A stretch of 64,000 nt of DNA from Bacteroidales bacterium (GCA_016788045.1 JAEUTG010000056.1:1-64000), one strand, 5' to 3'. Shown: positions 34,822-43,639, counted from the first letter of the stretch. Numbers and translations: made by a program. Notes: a model not told the origin generated them from the sequence alone.

Positions 34822-36213
34822 ATGATGAGAAAAACACCTATACTGTTAATTACTACGCTCAGTTCATTCCTCACACCTTACATGGGTTCAGCCATTAACA
34901 TAGCGCTTCCGGCTATTGGTAAAGATTTGGATATGAATACACTGATGCTGGGATGGGTAGCTACCTCCTACTTACTTTCAGCCTCGGTCTTTCTGTTACC
35001 ACTTGGCAATATAGCGGATCGCTGGGGAAGAAAAAGACTGTTTGTTGCAGGAATTGTGGTTTTTACAGCAGCCTCCTTTCTTTCGGCCATCTCAACTGAC
35101 AGCACAATGCTGATTGTTTCGAGATTGCTGAACGGTATTGGCGGGGCAATGACCTATGCCACTTCACTGGCCATTCTTACATCCAGTTATCCTAAGAGTG
35201 AAAGGGGAAAGGTATTGGGAATCAATGTCGCAGCAGTTTACCTGGGGTTAAGCCTTGGCCCAACACTGGGAGGATTGCTCACACAGTGGCTTGGCTGGCA
35301 CAGTATTTTTTACAGTTGTTCCTTGTTGAGTCTTGTGGTGTTACCTGTTGCTATCTACAGCATTCCTTCAGATAGTAAAAAGGACGATTCCGGTAATTTT
35401 GATTTAGCGGGTAGTGTAGTATATGGTGCCGGTATAGCCGCTGTTGTATATGGATTCCCCAAAATGCCCGGAATTGAAGGACTTGTATGGGTAGGTGCCG
35501 GAATTACCGGCCTGATGTTTTTTGTCAGGATTGAGAAAGAATCTAACAACCCCTTGCTGAGTATGGAAGTATTCAGGCAAAACCCGGTATTCGTTTTTTC
35601 CAATATCGCTGCATTTATCAATTACAGTGCAACCTATGCGCTCGTTTTTCTTATGAGTTTGTATCTGCAGCAGATCAGCGGATGGTCTCCATCCAAAGCC
35701 GGGATGATACTGGTTGCTCAACCCGTAATGATGACCCTGCTCTCACCAATTGCCGGCAGGCTCAGCGACAAATATGAGCCAGCCATTGTTGCCACCTCCG
35801 GAATGATTATTACCGTTGCAGGTCTGGCGATGCTGGCGTTTATCGGAGCCAGCACCGGCATTGGCTTCATCATCGCAGTGCTGATGTTATTGGGTACTGG
35901 TTTTGCATTGTTTTCTTCGCCAAATACCAATGCTGTGATGAGTTCAGTGAAACCTGCTCAACTGGGGATCGCTTCCGCCACCCTGGGCACCATGCGGTTA
36001 ACCGGACAAACCATGAGTATGGGAATTACACTGCTTATTCTGAGCCTCTATCTGGGAAAGAGTTCTGAAATCAGAACTGAAGGTATTGAGCTTCTGAATG
36101 GAATAAAACTTACTTTTACAGTCTTCGCATTGCTATGTGTTGCAGGCAGCTTCTTTTCCATGAAAAGAGGGAAACTCCGCAAAAACGATAATAAATCACC
36201 TGAATTAAACTGA
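34822..36213 (+). CDS. MFS drug-exporter-type transporter (DHA2, EmrB/QacA-like)
   Basis: A 463-residue inner-membrane transporter with about 14 helices. Motif A is GNIADRWGRKRLF after the second helix, motif C-like GLSLGPTLGGLLTQWLGWHS is in the fifth, and the first helix has the DHA2-typical PYMGSAINIALPAIGKDL. Start ATG at 34822 (MMRKTPILL) is preferred over an upstream alternative at 34789. The next gene begins 4 bases after its stop. DHA2 members export drugs, dyes or metabolites by proton antiport; the substrate cannot be read here. It heads a run with SDR, rhodanese and DUF2062 genes. Confidence 0.88.
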   Translation: MMRKTPILLITTLSSFLTPYMGSAINIALPAIGKDLDMNTLMLGWVATSYLLSASVFLLPLGNIADRWGRKRLFVAGIVVFTAASFLSAISTDSTMLIVSRLLNGIGGAMTYATSLAILTSSYPKSERGKVLGINVAAVYLGLSLGPTLGGLLTQWLGWHSIFYSCSLLSLVVLPVAIYSIPSDSKKDDSGNFDLAGSVVYGAGIAAVVYGFPKMPGIEGLVWVGAGITGLMFFVRIEKESNNPLLSMEVFRQNPVFVFSNIAAFINYSATYALVFLMSLYLQQISGWSPSKAGMILVAQPVMMTLLSPIAGRLSDKYEPAIVATSGMIITVAGLAMLAFIGASTGIGFIIAVLMLLGTGFALFSSPNTNAVMSSVKPAQLGIASATLGTMRLTGQTMSMGITLLILSLYLGKSSEIRTEGIELLNGIKLTFTVFALLCVAGSFFSMKRGKLRKNDNKSPELN

Positions 36214-36217
36214 TGTT

Positions 36218-36895
36218 ATGACAGGGAAATCTCATCAAACCGCGCTGATCTTCGGAAGCACTGGCCTTATCGGTCGTTTTGTGCTTGAATTACTGACCAG
36301 GGATGCCCGGTATGACCGGATTGTAATTTTTGTCAGAAAAGAAATAAAAACACATCACGGCAAAGTAAGCCAGGTTATTTTCAATCCTGACAACCTTGAA
36401 ACCGTTGCCGATCAGATAAAAGGGGATCAGGCATTTTGCTGTTTAGGCACTACCCTGAAAAAAGCAGGGAGCAAAGAAGCCTTCCTCGATGTTGACCTCA
36501 GGTTGGTTTCTGCATTTGCCACGCATGCCAGTAGAAACGGAGTGCCGGTATTTTCAGTTGTTTCTTCCATCGGAGCCCGGAGCGATTCATCGAATTTTTA
36601 CCTGAACACCAAAGGACTGATGGAAGAAACACTCAGGAAGCTTCAGTTTGAACAACTGGTGATACTCAGACCTTCCTTGTTGCTTGGCATAAGACCTGAA
36701 GGACGTTGGCTCGAAGACCTGGGTAAATCGTTTTTTAAAATCTTTTCGGTGCTTATGATTGGTAAACTCCGGAAATACAAGCCTGTACACGCTGAAACTG
36801 TAGCAAAAGCAATGATCTGGTTTTCGAATGAGCGAAAAAACCTTATCATTGCTGAATCCGATGCCATTGCAAGTATCGGTTCTAAAAACCAATAA
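36218..36895 (+). CDS. Atypical SDR, NAD(P)-binding oxidoreductase-like protein
   Basis: A 225-residue Rossmann-fold protein of the atypical short-chain dehydrogenase type related to HTATIP2/TIP30. The nucleotide-binding motif is FGSTGLIGRFVLELL near the N-terminus, CCLGTTLKKAGS follows the fourth strand, and SVVSSIGARSDSSNFYLNTKG supplies the Ser and the Y-x3-K-like pair (Tyr and Lys in FYLNTKGLMEE). Members bind NADPH, but their physiological substrate is unknown. It begins 4 bases after the MFS gene and is followed by a rhodanese gene, so it is in the same transcript. Confidence 0.82.
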   Translation: MTGKSHQTALIFGSTGLIGRFVLELLTRDARYDRIVIFVRKEIKTHHGKVSQVIFNPDNLETVADQIKGDQAFCCLGTTLKKAGSKEAFLDVDLRLVSAFATHASRNGVPVFSVVSSIGARSDSSNFYLNTKGLMEETLRKLQFEQLVILRPSLLLGIRPEGRWLEDLGKSFFKIFSVLMIGKLRKYKPVHAETVAKAMIWFSNERKNLIIAESDAIASIGSKNQ

Positions 36896-36915
36896 TTTAT
36901 TTTACAACGCTGATT

Positions 36916-37233
36916 ATGAAATACATAACTCCTGAAGAACTCAAATCCGCTCTTGAATCAAAGGAACACCTTCAGATAATTGATACCAGAGACTCAGCGC
37001 AATACGATTTATGCCATATCGAAACTGCAATTTCAATCCCTCAGATTGAGTTACCCGGGCGACTGAACGAAATTGATCTCACCGCTAAGGTTGTGGTTTA
37101 CTGCATATACGGTATGAAGAGTGATCAGGTATATATCTACCTGAAAGACAAACTGAAAGTTCAGAAGCTTTATATTCTAGAAGGTGGCATATATCAATAT
37201 GCCCGCGACATTGACCCCTCAATGCCTGTGTAG
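36916..37233 (+). CDS. Single-domain rhodanese
   Basis: A 105-residue rhodanese-fold protein. The N-terminal IIDTRDSAQYDLCHI and IPQIELPGRL match the CH2A region, and the active loop has Cys63 in VVYCIYGMKSD, followed by LYILEGGIYQYA. Such proteins carry persulfide sulfur on the Cys. The loop reads CIYGMKS, a six-residue rhodanese-type loop after the Cys. It lies 20 bases after the SDR gene, and its TAG stop overlaps the GTG start of the DUF2062 gene by one base. Confidence 0.88.
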   Translation: MKYITPEELKSALESKEHLQIIDTRDSAQYDLCHIETAISIPQIELPGRLNEIDLTAKVVVYCIYGMKSDQVYIYLKDKLKVQKLYILEGGIYQYARDIDPSMPV

Positions 37234-37730
37234 TGAAAGCTTTCGCCGGACTATTTAACAAATGGGTAATAAATCCCTTCAACCGGTTTCTCAAAACCGG
37301 TCTAAGTCCGGAGAAACTGGCACAGTCTTTCTCCTTTGGGGTGATATTGGGGCTGATGCCCCTGCCAGGTTCTTCACTTACCTGTACAATTGCCTCCTTT
37401 CTGTTCAGGCTGAATTTCGGGGCGATACAGTTGATCAATTATATGGTAGCACCCTTGCAACTGGTGCTTCTTATACCATTCTACAAAGCCGGAGCTGCCA
37501 TTACCGGATCAGAAGTAATGAAAGGAACACTTAACGACATTACTGAGCGTTTTAAATCAGATTTGTGGGGTATGCTTTATGAACTGGGAAGTACCGCAGT
37601 GGCTGCTGTCGCCCTCTGGGTAGTTATTTCAGTACCTTTAGGCATTGTCCTTTACAGAATCACCCTTCCTGTTTTCAGAAAGATAGCACTCAGGCAGAAT
37701 GGTGACAATCCGGCAAAATATGCTGATTGA
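37233..37730 (+). CDS. DUF2062 membrane protein
   Basis: A 165-residue inner-membrane protein of the DUF2062 family. The conserved part is SPEKLAQSFSFGVILGLMPL followed by hydrophobic segments (LTCTIASFLFRLNFGAIQLI, VAPLQLVLLIPFYKAG) and a last helix (AVAALWVVISVPLGIVLY). The start is GTG at 37233, within the stop of the rhodanese gene, so translation is probably coupled. DUF2062 is found fused to glycosyltransferases in some bacteria and alone in others; its role is unknown. Confidence 0.85.
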   Translation: MKAFAGLFNKWVINPFNRFLKTGLSPEKLAQSFSFGVILGLMPLPGSSLTCTIASFLFRLNFGAIQLINYMVAPLQLVLLIPFYKAGAAITGSEVMKGTLNDITERFKSDLWGMLYELGSTAVAAVALWVVISVPLGIVLYRITLPVFRKIALRQNGDNPAKYAD

Positions 37731-37764
37731 AATCTTAAAGGGAAAGCCGTGCAACGTAACAGAT

Positions 37765-39018
37765 TTACTTCGGCCGGTTATTACCTCGGGCATTTCCTGG
37801 CTTGCGCCTGAACCTCGGCTTTCCGTTACTTTTACGAAGTGATGGATTGTATTCAGGGGCTGGTCCCAGTTCTTCAGGAGGGATCTGTTTTCTTATTTCG
37901 TAGCCAATCAGCTTTTCAATGCCTGAAAATGCCTGTTGTTCCAGGTCATTAATAAAAGTTATGGCGATACCAGTCTGTTCGGCCCTGGCAGTGCGGCCAA
38001 CCCTGTGTACATAATCTTCTGCATCCCTGGGAACATCATAATTTACTACCAGGCTTATATTTTCAATATCAATACCACGGGAGAGCACATCGGTAGCTAC
38101 CAGCATCTGAATCTGACGGTTACGAAAACCAAGCAGTACTTTTTCACGTTCGCGCTGTTCGAGATCGGAGTGAATATCCGCTACCTGAAAACCTTCTTTG
38201 GCCAGATCTTTGGCTATGCTTTTTGCTTTTACTTTTTTGGAAGTAAAAATGAGGATGCTGGGCAAATCCCTGTTTTTGATCAGTAAGGATAACAGCCTGG
38301 TTTTCTGATTGTCGTATACAAGATAGGCAACCTGAAGGATCCCCTCTGCTGGTTTCGAAACTGCGATATTAACTTCAACAGGATTCTTCAGAATCCGGCT
38401 GGTGAGATCCCGGATTTTGGGAGGCATGGTAGCCGAGAAAAACAGTGTGGTTTTCGTCTCAGGAAGATAGCTGATTATCTTCATGATATCGTCAACAAAC
38501 CCCATATCCAGCATCTTATCGGCTTCGTCAAGCACCAGGTGCTGCAGGTTCTTGACTGGTACAATATCCATATTAAGGAAGGAAATAAGCTTACCGGGTG
38601 TCGCAACTACGACATCCACTCCATTGATAAGGGCTTTGCGCTGCTGTTCCCATTCAATGCCATCGGTTCCACCATATATTGGCAAAGAGCTTATATTCAG
38701 AAAGTAACTAAAGCCTTCCAACTGTTGGGCGATCTGAACGGCCAGTTCGCGGGTTGGCGATATGATGATTGTGTTGATTCCATCAACATGGTGCTGCGAA
38801 ATACGGTGAAGTATCGGCAGAAGGTAGGCTGCTGTCTTGCCGGTTCCCGTTTGGGCACAACCTACAACATCCCTGCCTTCCAGCACATGAGGAATAATCT
38901 GGCTTTGTATTGGCGTCGGAGTTTCAAAGCCCATAGATTCAAGCCCCTGCATTACCCCTTCCGAAAACCCGAAATGGCTGAATTTAATATCGGATGTCTC
39001 TTTATCTGAATCTGTCAT
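37765..39018 (-). CDS. DEAD-box RNA helicase (RhlE-like)
   Basis: A 417-residue ATP-dependent RNA helicase. Motifs in order: Q motif GFETPTPIQSQIIP, Walker A AQTGTGKTAAY, Ia PTRELAVQI, Ib GGTDG and TPGKLISF, II DEAD in LVLDEADKMLDMGF, III FSATMP, IV ILIFTSKK, V VATDVLSRGIDIE, and VI HRVGRTARA. The C-terminal tail is short and basic (RKSNGKPRFRRKPGNARGN), as in RhlE-type proteins that help ribosome assembly or RNA decay, especially in the cold. It is a single gene convergent with the DUF2062 gene. Confidence 0.93.
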   Translation of the reverse strand: MTDSDKETSDIKFSHFGFSEGVMQGLESMGFETPTPIQSQIIPHVLEGRDVVGCAQTGTGKTAAYLLPILHRISQHHVDGINTIIISPTRELAVQIAQQLEGFSYFLNISSLPIYGGTDGIEWEQQRKALINGVDVVVATPGKLISFLNMDIVPVKNLQHLVLDEADKMLDMGFVDDIMKIISYLPETKTTLFFSATMPPKIRDLTSRILKNPVEVNIAVSKPAEGILQVAYLVYDNQKTRLLSLLIKNRDLPSILIFTSKKVKAKSIAKDLAKEGFQVADIHSDLEQREREKVLLGFRNRQIQMLVATDVLSRGIDIENISLVVNYDVPRDAEDYVHRVGRTARAEQTGIAITFINDLEQQAFSGIEKLIGYEIRKQIPPEELGPAPEYNPSLRKSNGKPRFRRKPGNARGNNRPK

Positions 39019-39100
39019 GTTGATGGTTGTAAAAAGTTAAAAGATCTGCAGGGTTATTAGATTGTGAGGGATAAAAAACCTATCAGCCAAAAGAAATATT

Positions 39101-39136
39101 CAAAAAAAAAGAGGAGGCAAAACCCCCTCTTTTTCA
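39101..39136 (-). terminator. Rho-independent terminator of the small lipoprotein gene
   Basis: On the minus strand AAAAAGAGGGGG, loop TTTTG, then CCTCCTCTTTTT and a run of T. One mismatch lies in the stem. It is 16-51 bases after the lipoprotein stop codon. Confidence 0.85.
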
Positions 39137-39151
39137 CATCAAATCCAATAA

Positions 39152-39385
39152 TTATTTCTTAGGAGCTGTAGCGGCGGCGATTGAATCAGCTATCCTCTGC
39201 TGTTCAGCAGCAACAGCGTTGATTGAATCCTGAACCCTCATAGCTTCAGCTTCAACAGCTGCGATTGAGTCAGCTACCCTGATTGAATCAAGACGAGCCT
39301 GTTCAGCTTTCTGTTCTGCACTTGGTCCGCAAGCAACTAAAGTTGCCATTCCTGCGATAACTAAAATCTGTGATAAAGTTTTCAT
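39152..39385 (-). CDS. Small Lpp-like lipoprotein with DSI repeats
   Basis: A 77-residue lipoprotein. The signal peptide MKTLSQILVIAGMATLVAC ends in a lipobox LVAC with the acylated Cys at residue 19. The rest is one predicted helix in which the tripeptide DSI recurs at residues 33, 39, 53 and 67; the last three are exactly 14 residues (two heptads) apart, each in the context R-x-x-DSI-x-A. That is the layout of a trimeric or dimeric coiled-coil envelope lipoprotein, similar in plan but not in sequence to Lpp. It is followed by its own terminator, as expected for a highly expressed single gene. The function is inferred to be structural only. Confidence 0.75.
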   Translation of the reverse strand: MKTLSQILVIAGMATLVACGPSAEQKAEQARLDSIRVADSIAAVEAEAMRVQDSINAVAAEQQRIADSIAAATAPKK

Positions 39386-39411
39386 GTTTGAGTGTTAGTT
39401 TTAAAACATGG

Positions 39412-39419
39412 CAAAGATA
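39412..39419 (-). promoter_or_regulatory. -7 promoter element of the small lipoprotein gene
   Basis: Plus strand CAAAGATA, that is TATCTTTG on the minus strand, a perfect TAnnTTTG; TTG at 39441-39443 (minus strand) is a plausible -33 with a 21-base gap. The leader would be about 20 bases. Confidence 0.65.
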
Positions 39420-39663
39420 GATAAAACCGAAATTAAAAAGCAAGTGTTTTGAAAAAAAATTTAATCTTTTTTAATGCACCTATACAATTGATTTACAATA
39501 ATATATAATTATCTATTAGAAAATATCTTCCTTCAACCTTAAAATAAGCTTAAAAAAAACGTCAGATTTTCAGGTTTTCTTCAAAAACTCATAAAAAAAC
39601 CGAAGTATCAGGTTCTCCGATCAAATAACACGCGTTCATGCAAGAAGAGGGAGAATTAAGCCC
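39420..39663. other. AT-rich intergenic region
   Basis: About 240 bases of very AT-rich sequence between the divergent lipoprotein and rarA genes. I see poly-A and poly-T tracts but no gene, RNA structure or clear operator. Confidence 0.5.
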
Positions 39664-39671
39664 TATCTTTG
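39664..39671 (+). promoter_or_regulatory. -7 promoter element of rarA
   Basis: TATCTTTG is a perfect TAnnTTTG. It lies inside the longest open frame of rarA (first ATG 39638), which argues that translation begins downstream at 39698 or 39704. Confidence 0.6.
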
Positions 39672-39697
39672 CCGTAAGAACGAATGATCCACTGTTG

Positions 39698-40972
39698 ATG
39701 AATATGTTGATTCCTCTTGCAGAGCAGTTAAGACCAGTCTCCTTCTCTGAATATACTGGTCAGCAGCACCTGGTCGGCCCCAATGGTGTTCTCTTACTGG
39801 CTGTTGAATCGGGACAGATTCCTTCAATGATTTTCTGGGGGCCACCCGGAGTAGGCAAAACCACCCTGGCTTATATCATCTCCAGGATGCTTAACCGACC
39901 TTTTTTTTCATTAAGCGCGATAAACTCCGGCGTTAAAGACATCAGACAGGTAATTGATGATGCCCGGCAATCCGGATCAAATGCCATATTGTTTATTGAC
40001 GAAATTCACCGGTTCAGCAAATCGCAACAGGATTCTCTGCTAGGGGCTGTCGAAAAAGGCATCGTCACCCTCATCGGAGCAACCACTGAAAATCCCTCTT
40101 TTGAAGTCATCGGCCCTCTGCTTTCCCGTTGTCAGGTATATATTCTGAAAAGCCTCGAAGAAGATGACCTTCAACTGATTATCCGCAAAGCCGTTGACAG
40201 GATAAAGGAAAATACCGGAGTGAATCTGCAGATTGAAGAAACAGAAGCTTTGCTGAGAATTTCCGGAGGTGATGCACGAAAACTGCTGAATGCCATTGAG
40301 ATTGTATTCAGTACATCTAAAGCTGTCAATGGAACCATCGTTATAAACAATGAAATTACCCTTAAGATTATTCAACAAAACCTGGCTATGTATGACAAGA
40401 AGGGAGAAATGCACTACGATGTCATTTCTGCCTTCATCAAGTCATTGCGGGGAAGTGATCCGAATGCTGCAGTTTACTGGCTTGCGCGGATGATCGAATC
40501 GGGTGAAGATCCGCTTTTCATTGCCCGACGTATGTTGATACTGGCTTCTGAAGATATTGGGAATGCCAACCCCAATGCGTTGTTGCTGGCAAATACCTGC
40601 TTCGATGCCGTTCATAAAACAGGGTATCCGGAATGCAGGATCATATTATCACAGTGTGCTACTTACCTTGCCTGCTCACCAAAAAGCAATGCCTCTTATG
40701 CTGCCATAGAGGAAGCAATTTCTTTGGTAAGAAGTAAGGGGGACCTGCCGGTACCTCTGGCCATAAGAAATGCACCTACCAGGTTAATGAAAGATCTCGG
40801 GTATGGTGCCGAATATAAATACGCGCACAGCTATGAGAATAATTTTGCCGAAATGGAGTTTCTTCCAGACCGTATAAAAGGTACCGCCCTGTACAACCCT
40901 GGTAACAATGCAAGGGAAAATGAATTCCGCCAAAGACTGAAAACACTCTGGAAAAGCAAATACAATTATTAA
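39698..40972 (+). CDS. rarA: Replication-associated recombination protein A (RarA/MgsA) AAA+ ATPase
   Basis: A clamp-loader-like AAA+ ATPase acting at stalled replication forks. After PLAEQLRPVSFSEYTGQQHL come Walker A (WGPPGVGKTTLAYII), Walker B (ILFIDEIHRFSKSQQD), sensor 1 (LIGATTENPSFEV), the arginine-finger SRC motif (LLSRCQVYIL) and sensor 2 (SGGDARKLLNAIE). The C-terminal tetramerisation domain follows (YDVISAFIKSLRGSDPNAAV, RRMLILASEDIG). An ATG at 39638 would add 20 residues, but a promoter element and the family's normal start (PLAERMRP-like) favour 39698 or 39704. It lies 20 bases upstream of kdsA and may be co-transcribed with it. Confidence 0.95.
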   Translation: MNMLIPLAEQLRPVSFSEYTGQQHLVGPNGVLLLAVESGQIPSMIFWGPPGVGKTTLAYIISRMLNRPFFSLSAINSGVKDIRQVIDDARQSGSNAILFIDEIHRFSKSQQDSLLGAVEKGIVTLIGATTENPSFEVIGPLLSRCQVYILKSLEEDDLQLIIRKAVDRIKENTGVNLQIEETEALLRISGGDARKLLNAIEIVFSTSKAVNGTIVINNEITLKIIQQNLAMYDKKGEMHYDVISAFIKSLRGSDPNAAVYWLARMIESGEDPLFIARRMLILASEDIGNANPNALLLANTCFDAVHKTGYPECRIILSQCATYLACSPKSNASYAAIEEAISLVRSKGDLPVPLAIRNAPTRLMKDLGYGAEYKYAHSYENNFAEMEFLPDRIKGTALYNPGNNARENEFRQRLKTLWKSKYNY

Positions 40973-40992
40973 CCTTTGGAAAAACCTCCTGT

Positions 40993-41814
40993 ATGATCCC
41001 GGAAATGAATGGTTTAAAAAATAGCCACAGCAATAATTTCTTCCTTATCGCCGGACCCTGTGTTGTTGAAAACAAAATCATGCCGCTTGAAATTGCTGTC
41101 AGGATTAAAGAGATTGCCGACGACCTCGACATACCCTTTATTTTTAAAGCATCATACCGTAAAGCGAATCGGTCGAAATCAACATCATTCAGTGGAATAG
41201 GTGATCAGATCGCGTTGGAATGTCTGGCAGAGGTCAGCAATAAGCTTGGTATTCCGGTTATAACGGATATTCACAGTCCTGATGAGGCTGAACTTGCTGC
41301 AGCTTATACCGATGCCCTTCAGATTCCTGCATTTCTCTGCCGGCAAACCGATTTGCTTGAAGCTGCTGCAAAAACCGGGAAATGGGTCAACATCAAAAAG
41401 GGACAGTTTCTTTCCCCGGGATCAATGAAACATGCGATTGCCAAAGTAATGGAATCCGGCAATCAAAACGTTATGGTAACTGACCGGGGGACCATGTTTG
41501 GATATCAGGATCTTATTGTCGATATGCGGTCAATTCCTGAAATGAAAAGTCTGAATGTGCCGGTAGTTCTTGATATAACCCATTCTTTGCAGCAACCAAA
41601 TCAACCTGAAGGTGTCAGCGGAGGACGTCCGGAAATGATTTCCACCATTGGTCGGGCCGGCATTGCCGCCGGGTGTGATGGTATCTTTCTGGAAACCCAT
41701 CCGGAACCTGCAAAAGCCTTATCTGACGGTGCCAATATGCTTCCTCTTCATTTGCTTGAGAAACTCCTCTCCGATCTGGTTCACATTAGACAAGCATATC
41801 TGAAGACATTATAA
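40993..41814 (+). CDS. kdsA: 3-deoxy-8-phosphooctulonate synthase
   Basis: Condenses phosphoenolpyruvate with arabinose 5-phosphate to give KDO-8-phosphate for lipopolysaccharide core. FLIAGPCVVEN is the PEP-phosphate region, FKASYRKANRSKSTSF is the arabinose-phosphate and PEP loop, VITDIHSP and PAFLCRQTDLL follow, then NIKKGQFLSP, TDRGTMFGYQDL, VLDITHSLQQPN and FLETHPEP. The length of 273 residues is normal. An upstream cysteine in the GPCVVEN motif fits the metal-dependent class, although all KdsA share some of this region. It implies an LPS-bearing outer membrane. It is convergent with the Yip1-like gene. Confidence 0.96.
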   Translation: MIPEMNGLKNSHSNNFFLIAGPCVVENKIMPLEIAVRIKEIADDLDIPFIFKASYRKANRSKSTSFSGIGDQIALECLAEVSNKLGIPVITDIHSPDEAELAAAYTDALQIPAFLCRQTDLLEAAAKTGKWVNIKKGQFLSPGSMKHAIAKVMESGNQNVMVTDRGTMFGYQDLIVDMRSIPEMKSLNVPVVLDITHSLQQPNQPEGVSGGRPEMISTIGRAGIAAGCDGIFLETHPEPAKALSDGANMLPLHLLEKLLSDLVHIRQAYLKTL

Positions 41815-41828
41815 TAGGTTGGCTTCTT

Positions 41829-42422
41829 TCAGAGGGATCCCGGAAATATCAGAGAGCTCAGAAATGCGAGCAATCGTGATGAAATAAACAAGATTCCGAA
41901 AACCGAAATAAACAGGATAAACACATAAGCCGGTACTTTTCTTGCCGGGGTATGAAGCATAATGGGCAAACCTGTCCAGAACAGCACAATTGAGTATAAG
42001 GCAGGGATCATGATAAAGCCGAGTGAAACATGCAGATTTGCCAGAATGTAAAGCAAATAAACCGGTGTAAAGGAATAAACAACCAATTTACCGGATCTGG
42101 AGTAGTCTTTTTCTGACTGGAATTTTTCTGATAGACCGAAAACAAACACAGTTGTCAGCATCAGGGTAACAACCTGTACGAAAATAAAATAGCCCGCATG
42201 GATCAGAGGAAGAGAAAACCGGTAAGCATCAATATCCATCTCATTCTTTACAAACAGAAAACTCCCGATGAACTGCGAAGCTGCACCAATCAGTATCAAT
42301 GGAAAAGCAAATGACATAAAAACGTCTTTCAAAGGACGCTTTTCAAGATTGATCGTTTTCCATTCCCACTTCGGGAAGAGTATTATACTTCGGATCCGTT
42401 GCAGTATCGATTTTCTGTCCAT
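41829..42422 (-). CDS. Yip1-family inner-membrane protein
   Basis: A 197-residue membrane protein with five hydrophobic segments (FAFPLILIGAASQFIGSFLF, AGYFIFVQVVTLMLTTVFVF, LVVYSFTPVYLLYILAN, GFIMIPALYSIVLFWTGLPI, VFILFISVFGILFISS). It opens with RIRSIILFPKWEWKTI, the short amphipathic motif found in Yip1-domain proteins of Bacteroidota. The role is unknown. It lies 16 bases downstream of the DUF4831 gene, probably in one transcript. Confidence 0.75.
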   Translation of the reverse strand: MDRKSILQRIRSIILFPKWEWKTINLEKRPLKDVFMSFAFPLILIGAASQFIGSFLFVKNEMDIDAYRFSLPLIHAGYFIFVQVVTLMLTTVFVFGLSEKFQSEKDYSRSGKLVVYSFTPVYLLYILANLHVSLGFIMIPALYSIVLFWTGLPIMLHTPARKVPAYVFILFISVFGILFISSRLLAFLSSLIFPGSL

Positions 42423-42438
42423 GTCAAAAAGCCAGCTC

Positions 42439-43617
42439 CTATTCAGTGATTAATTTGATTAAAGAACCGGAACTCTGGTGAAACTGTACATCACCGATAC
42501 CACTGGCAGGTAAAAAAGTTACGTAACCCATCTGGCTGATATTCCGCTGTTCTTCATAAAGAACACCTCCTCCCAACCTCAGTGACACAACTGATTTACA
42601 AGGAATTCTGTAATACAGTCCTTTCAATTTCTTTTCAACCCGGTTACGCTGGTTAATGAATGTTTCCATGGATTTACTCATAGTGACCGGTGTTACAACA
42701 AGATTAACAGCTTCTCCCGAAGCAGATGATTTTTCAGAAATCCCTGTAGCCTTAGAAAACCTGCAGATGGATTCCAGGTATCCTTCAGGAGAAGATTGAG
42801 GAGTTACATAGAAAACATGGGTTTCAACCTTAACAATGCTGGTTCCTTTAAACATTTCTATATACTCCTTTTCGAGCTCCGATAGTTTCGAGATCATATA
42901 TTCAATACTTTCCCTGGAATAATTCACTTCCTGATCACCGCTGATCAGGTTAAACTTACTTTCCTGAATTTTATAGATCTGATCTGCAATTTCTTTTGCC
43001 TGCTGTTCAGGCATCTTTTCCAGAATACTTTTCTTCAGGATTTTCTCGACCTTTGAAATTGTATCAACATTAATCCTTCTGAATATTGTGTCAACCTTTT
43101 CAATCATTACAGGTTTAAGCAGATCGCGAAAAGGCCTGATGTTATCCGTTTCTCCTGAAACAACAGGCTGACGGGCCTTTGCTTTCCCCTGATCTGCATT
43201 CTGCACTTCAGAGAACCCTGTGATGTATCCTTCATCAGATAGAGACAGGAGCATTGAAGCAGCCTTCTTTGATTTGTTTCCCAAATCAATAAAATAAGTA
43301 AGCCGGGGATCAGGCTCAGCGTAGGAAGATATCCTTACATCACCAAGGCTGAAACTGATTGTGTTCTCCTGAATAACATCTGTTAATCCAAGCAGCCTGG
43401 TTGAGTATTGAGAATAAGGCCCTTTGAACTCTTCTTTCTTAACGACATCAATCTCGATTCGTAAAACATTCCTTGGAAGTGAGTAAATAATGCCATCCTT
43501 TGCCGGATCAGCAGTTGTAGGATCGAATGGTTCGACACTAAATTGAGCCTGACTGGCTTTCAATATCAGCAGCAAAAACAAGATGCCTGTTATCCTTAAT
43601 ACCGATGGTTTCATCAT
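42439..43617 (-). CDS. Exported DUF4831 family protein
   Basis: A 392-residue exported protein recognised as DUF4831, a Bacteroidota family of unknown function. A signal peptide (LRITGILFLLLILKASQAQ) precedes the conserved IIYSLPRNVLRIEIDVVKKE, YSQYSTRLLGLTD and DPRLTYFIDLG. A helical central part (IEKVDTIFRRINVD, EQQAKEIADQIYKIQESKF) leads to a C-terminal strand-rich part with YYRIPCKSVVSLRLGGGVLYE. It is probably periplasmic or outer-membrane associated. It is followed after 16 bases by the Yip1-like gene. Confidence 0.82.
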   Translation of the reverse strand: MMKPSVLRITGILFLLLILKASQAQFSVEPFDPTTADPAKDGIIYSLPRNVLRIEIDVVKKEEFKGPYSQYSTRLLGLTDVIQENTISFSLGDVRISSYAEPDPRLTYFIDLGNKSKKAASMLLSLSDEGYITGFSEVQNADQGKAKARQPVVSGETDNIRPFRDLLKPVMIEKVDTIFRRINVDTISKVEKILKKSILEKMPEQQAKEIADQIYKIQESKFNLISGDQEVNYSRESIEYMISKLSELEKEYIEMFKGTSIVKVETHVFYVTPQSSPEGYLESICRFSKATGISEKSSASGEAVNLVVTPVTMSKSMETFINQRNRVEKKLKGLYYRIPCKSVVSLRLGGGVLYEEQRNISQMGYVTFLPASGIGDVQFHQSSGSLIKLITE

Positions 43618-43631
43618 GGTGAATTTGGATT

Positions 43632-43639
43632 CAAAGTTA
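43632..43639 (-). promoter_or_regulatory. -7 promoter element of the DUF4831 gene
   Basis: Plus strand CAAAGTTA reads TAACTTTG on the minus strand, a perfect TAnnTTTG 15 bases upstream of the start codon. Confidence 0.5.

Noticed and set aside
39638..39697. Upstream ATG of rarA giving a 20-residue extension
   Set aside because: A perfect -7 promoter element lies at 39664-39671 inside it, and RarA proteins normally start close to the PLAEQLRP motif.
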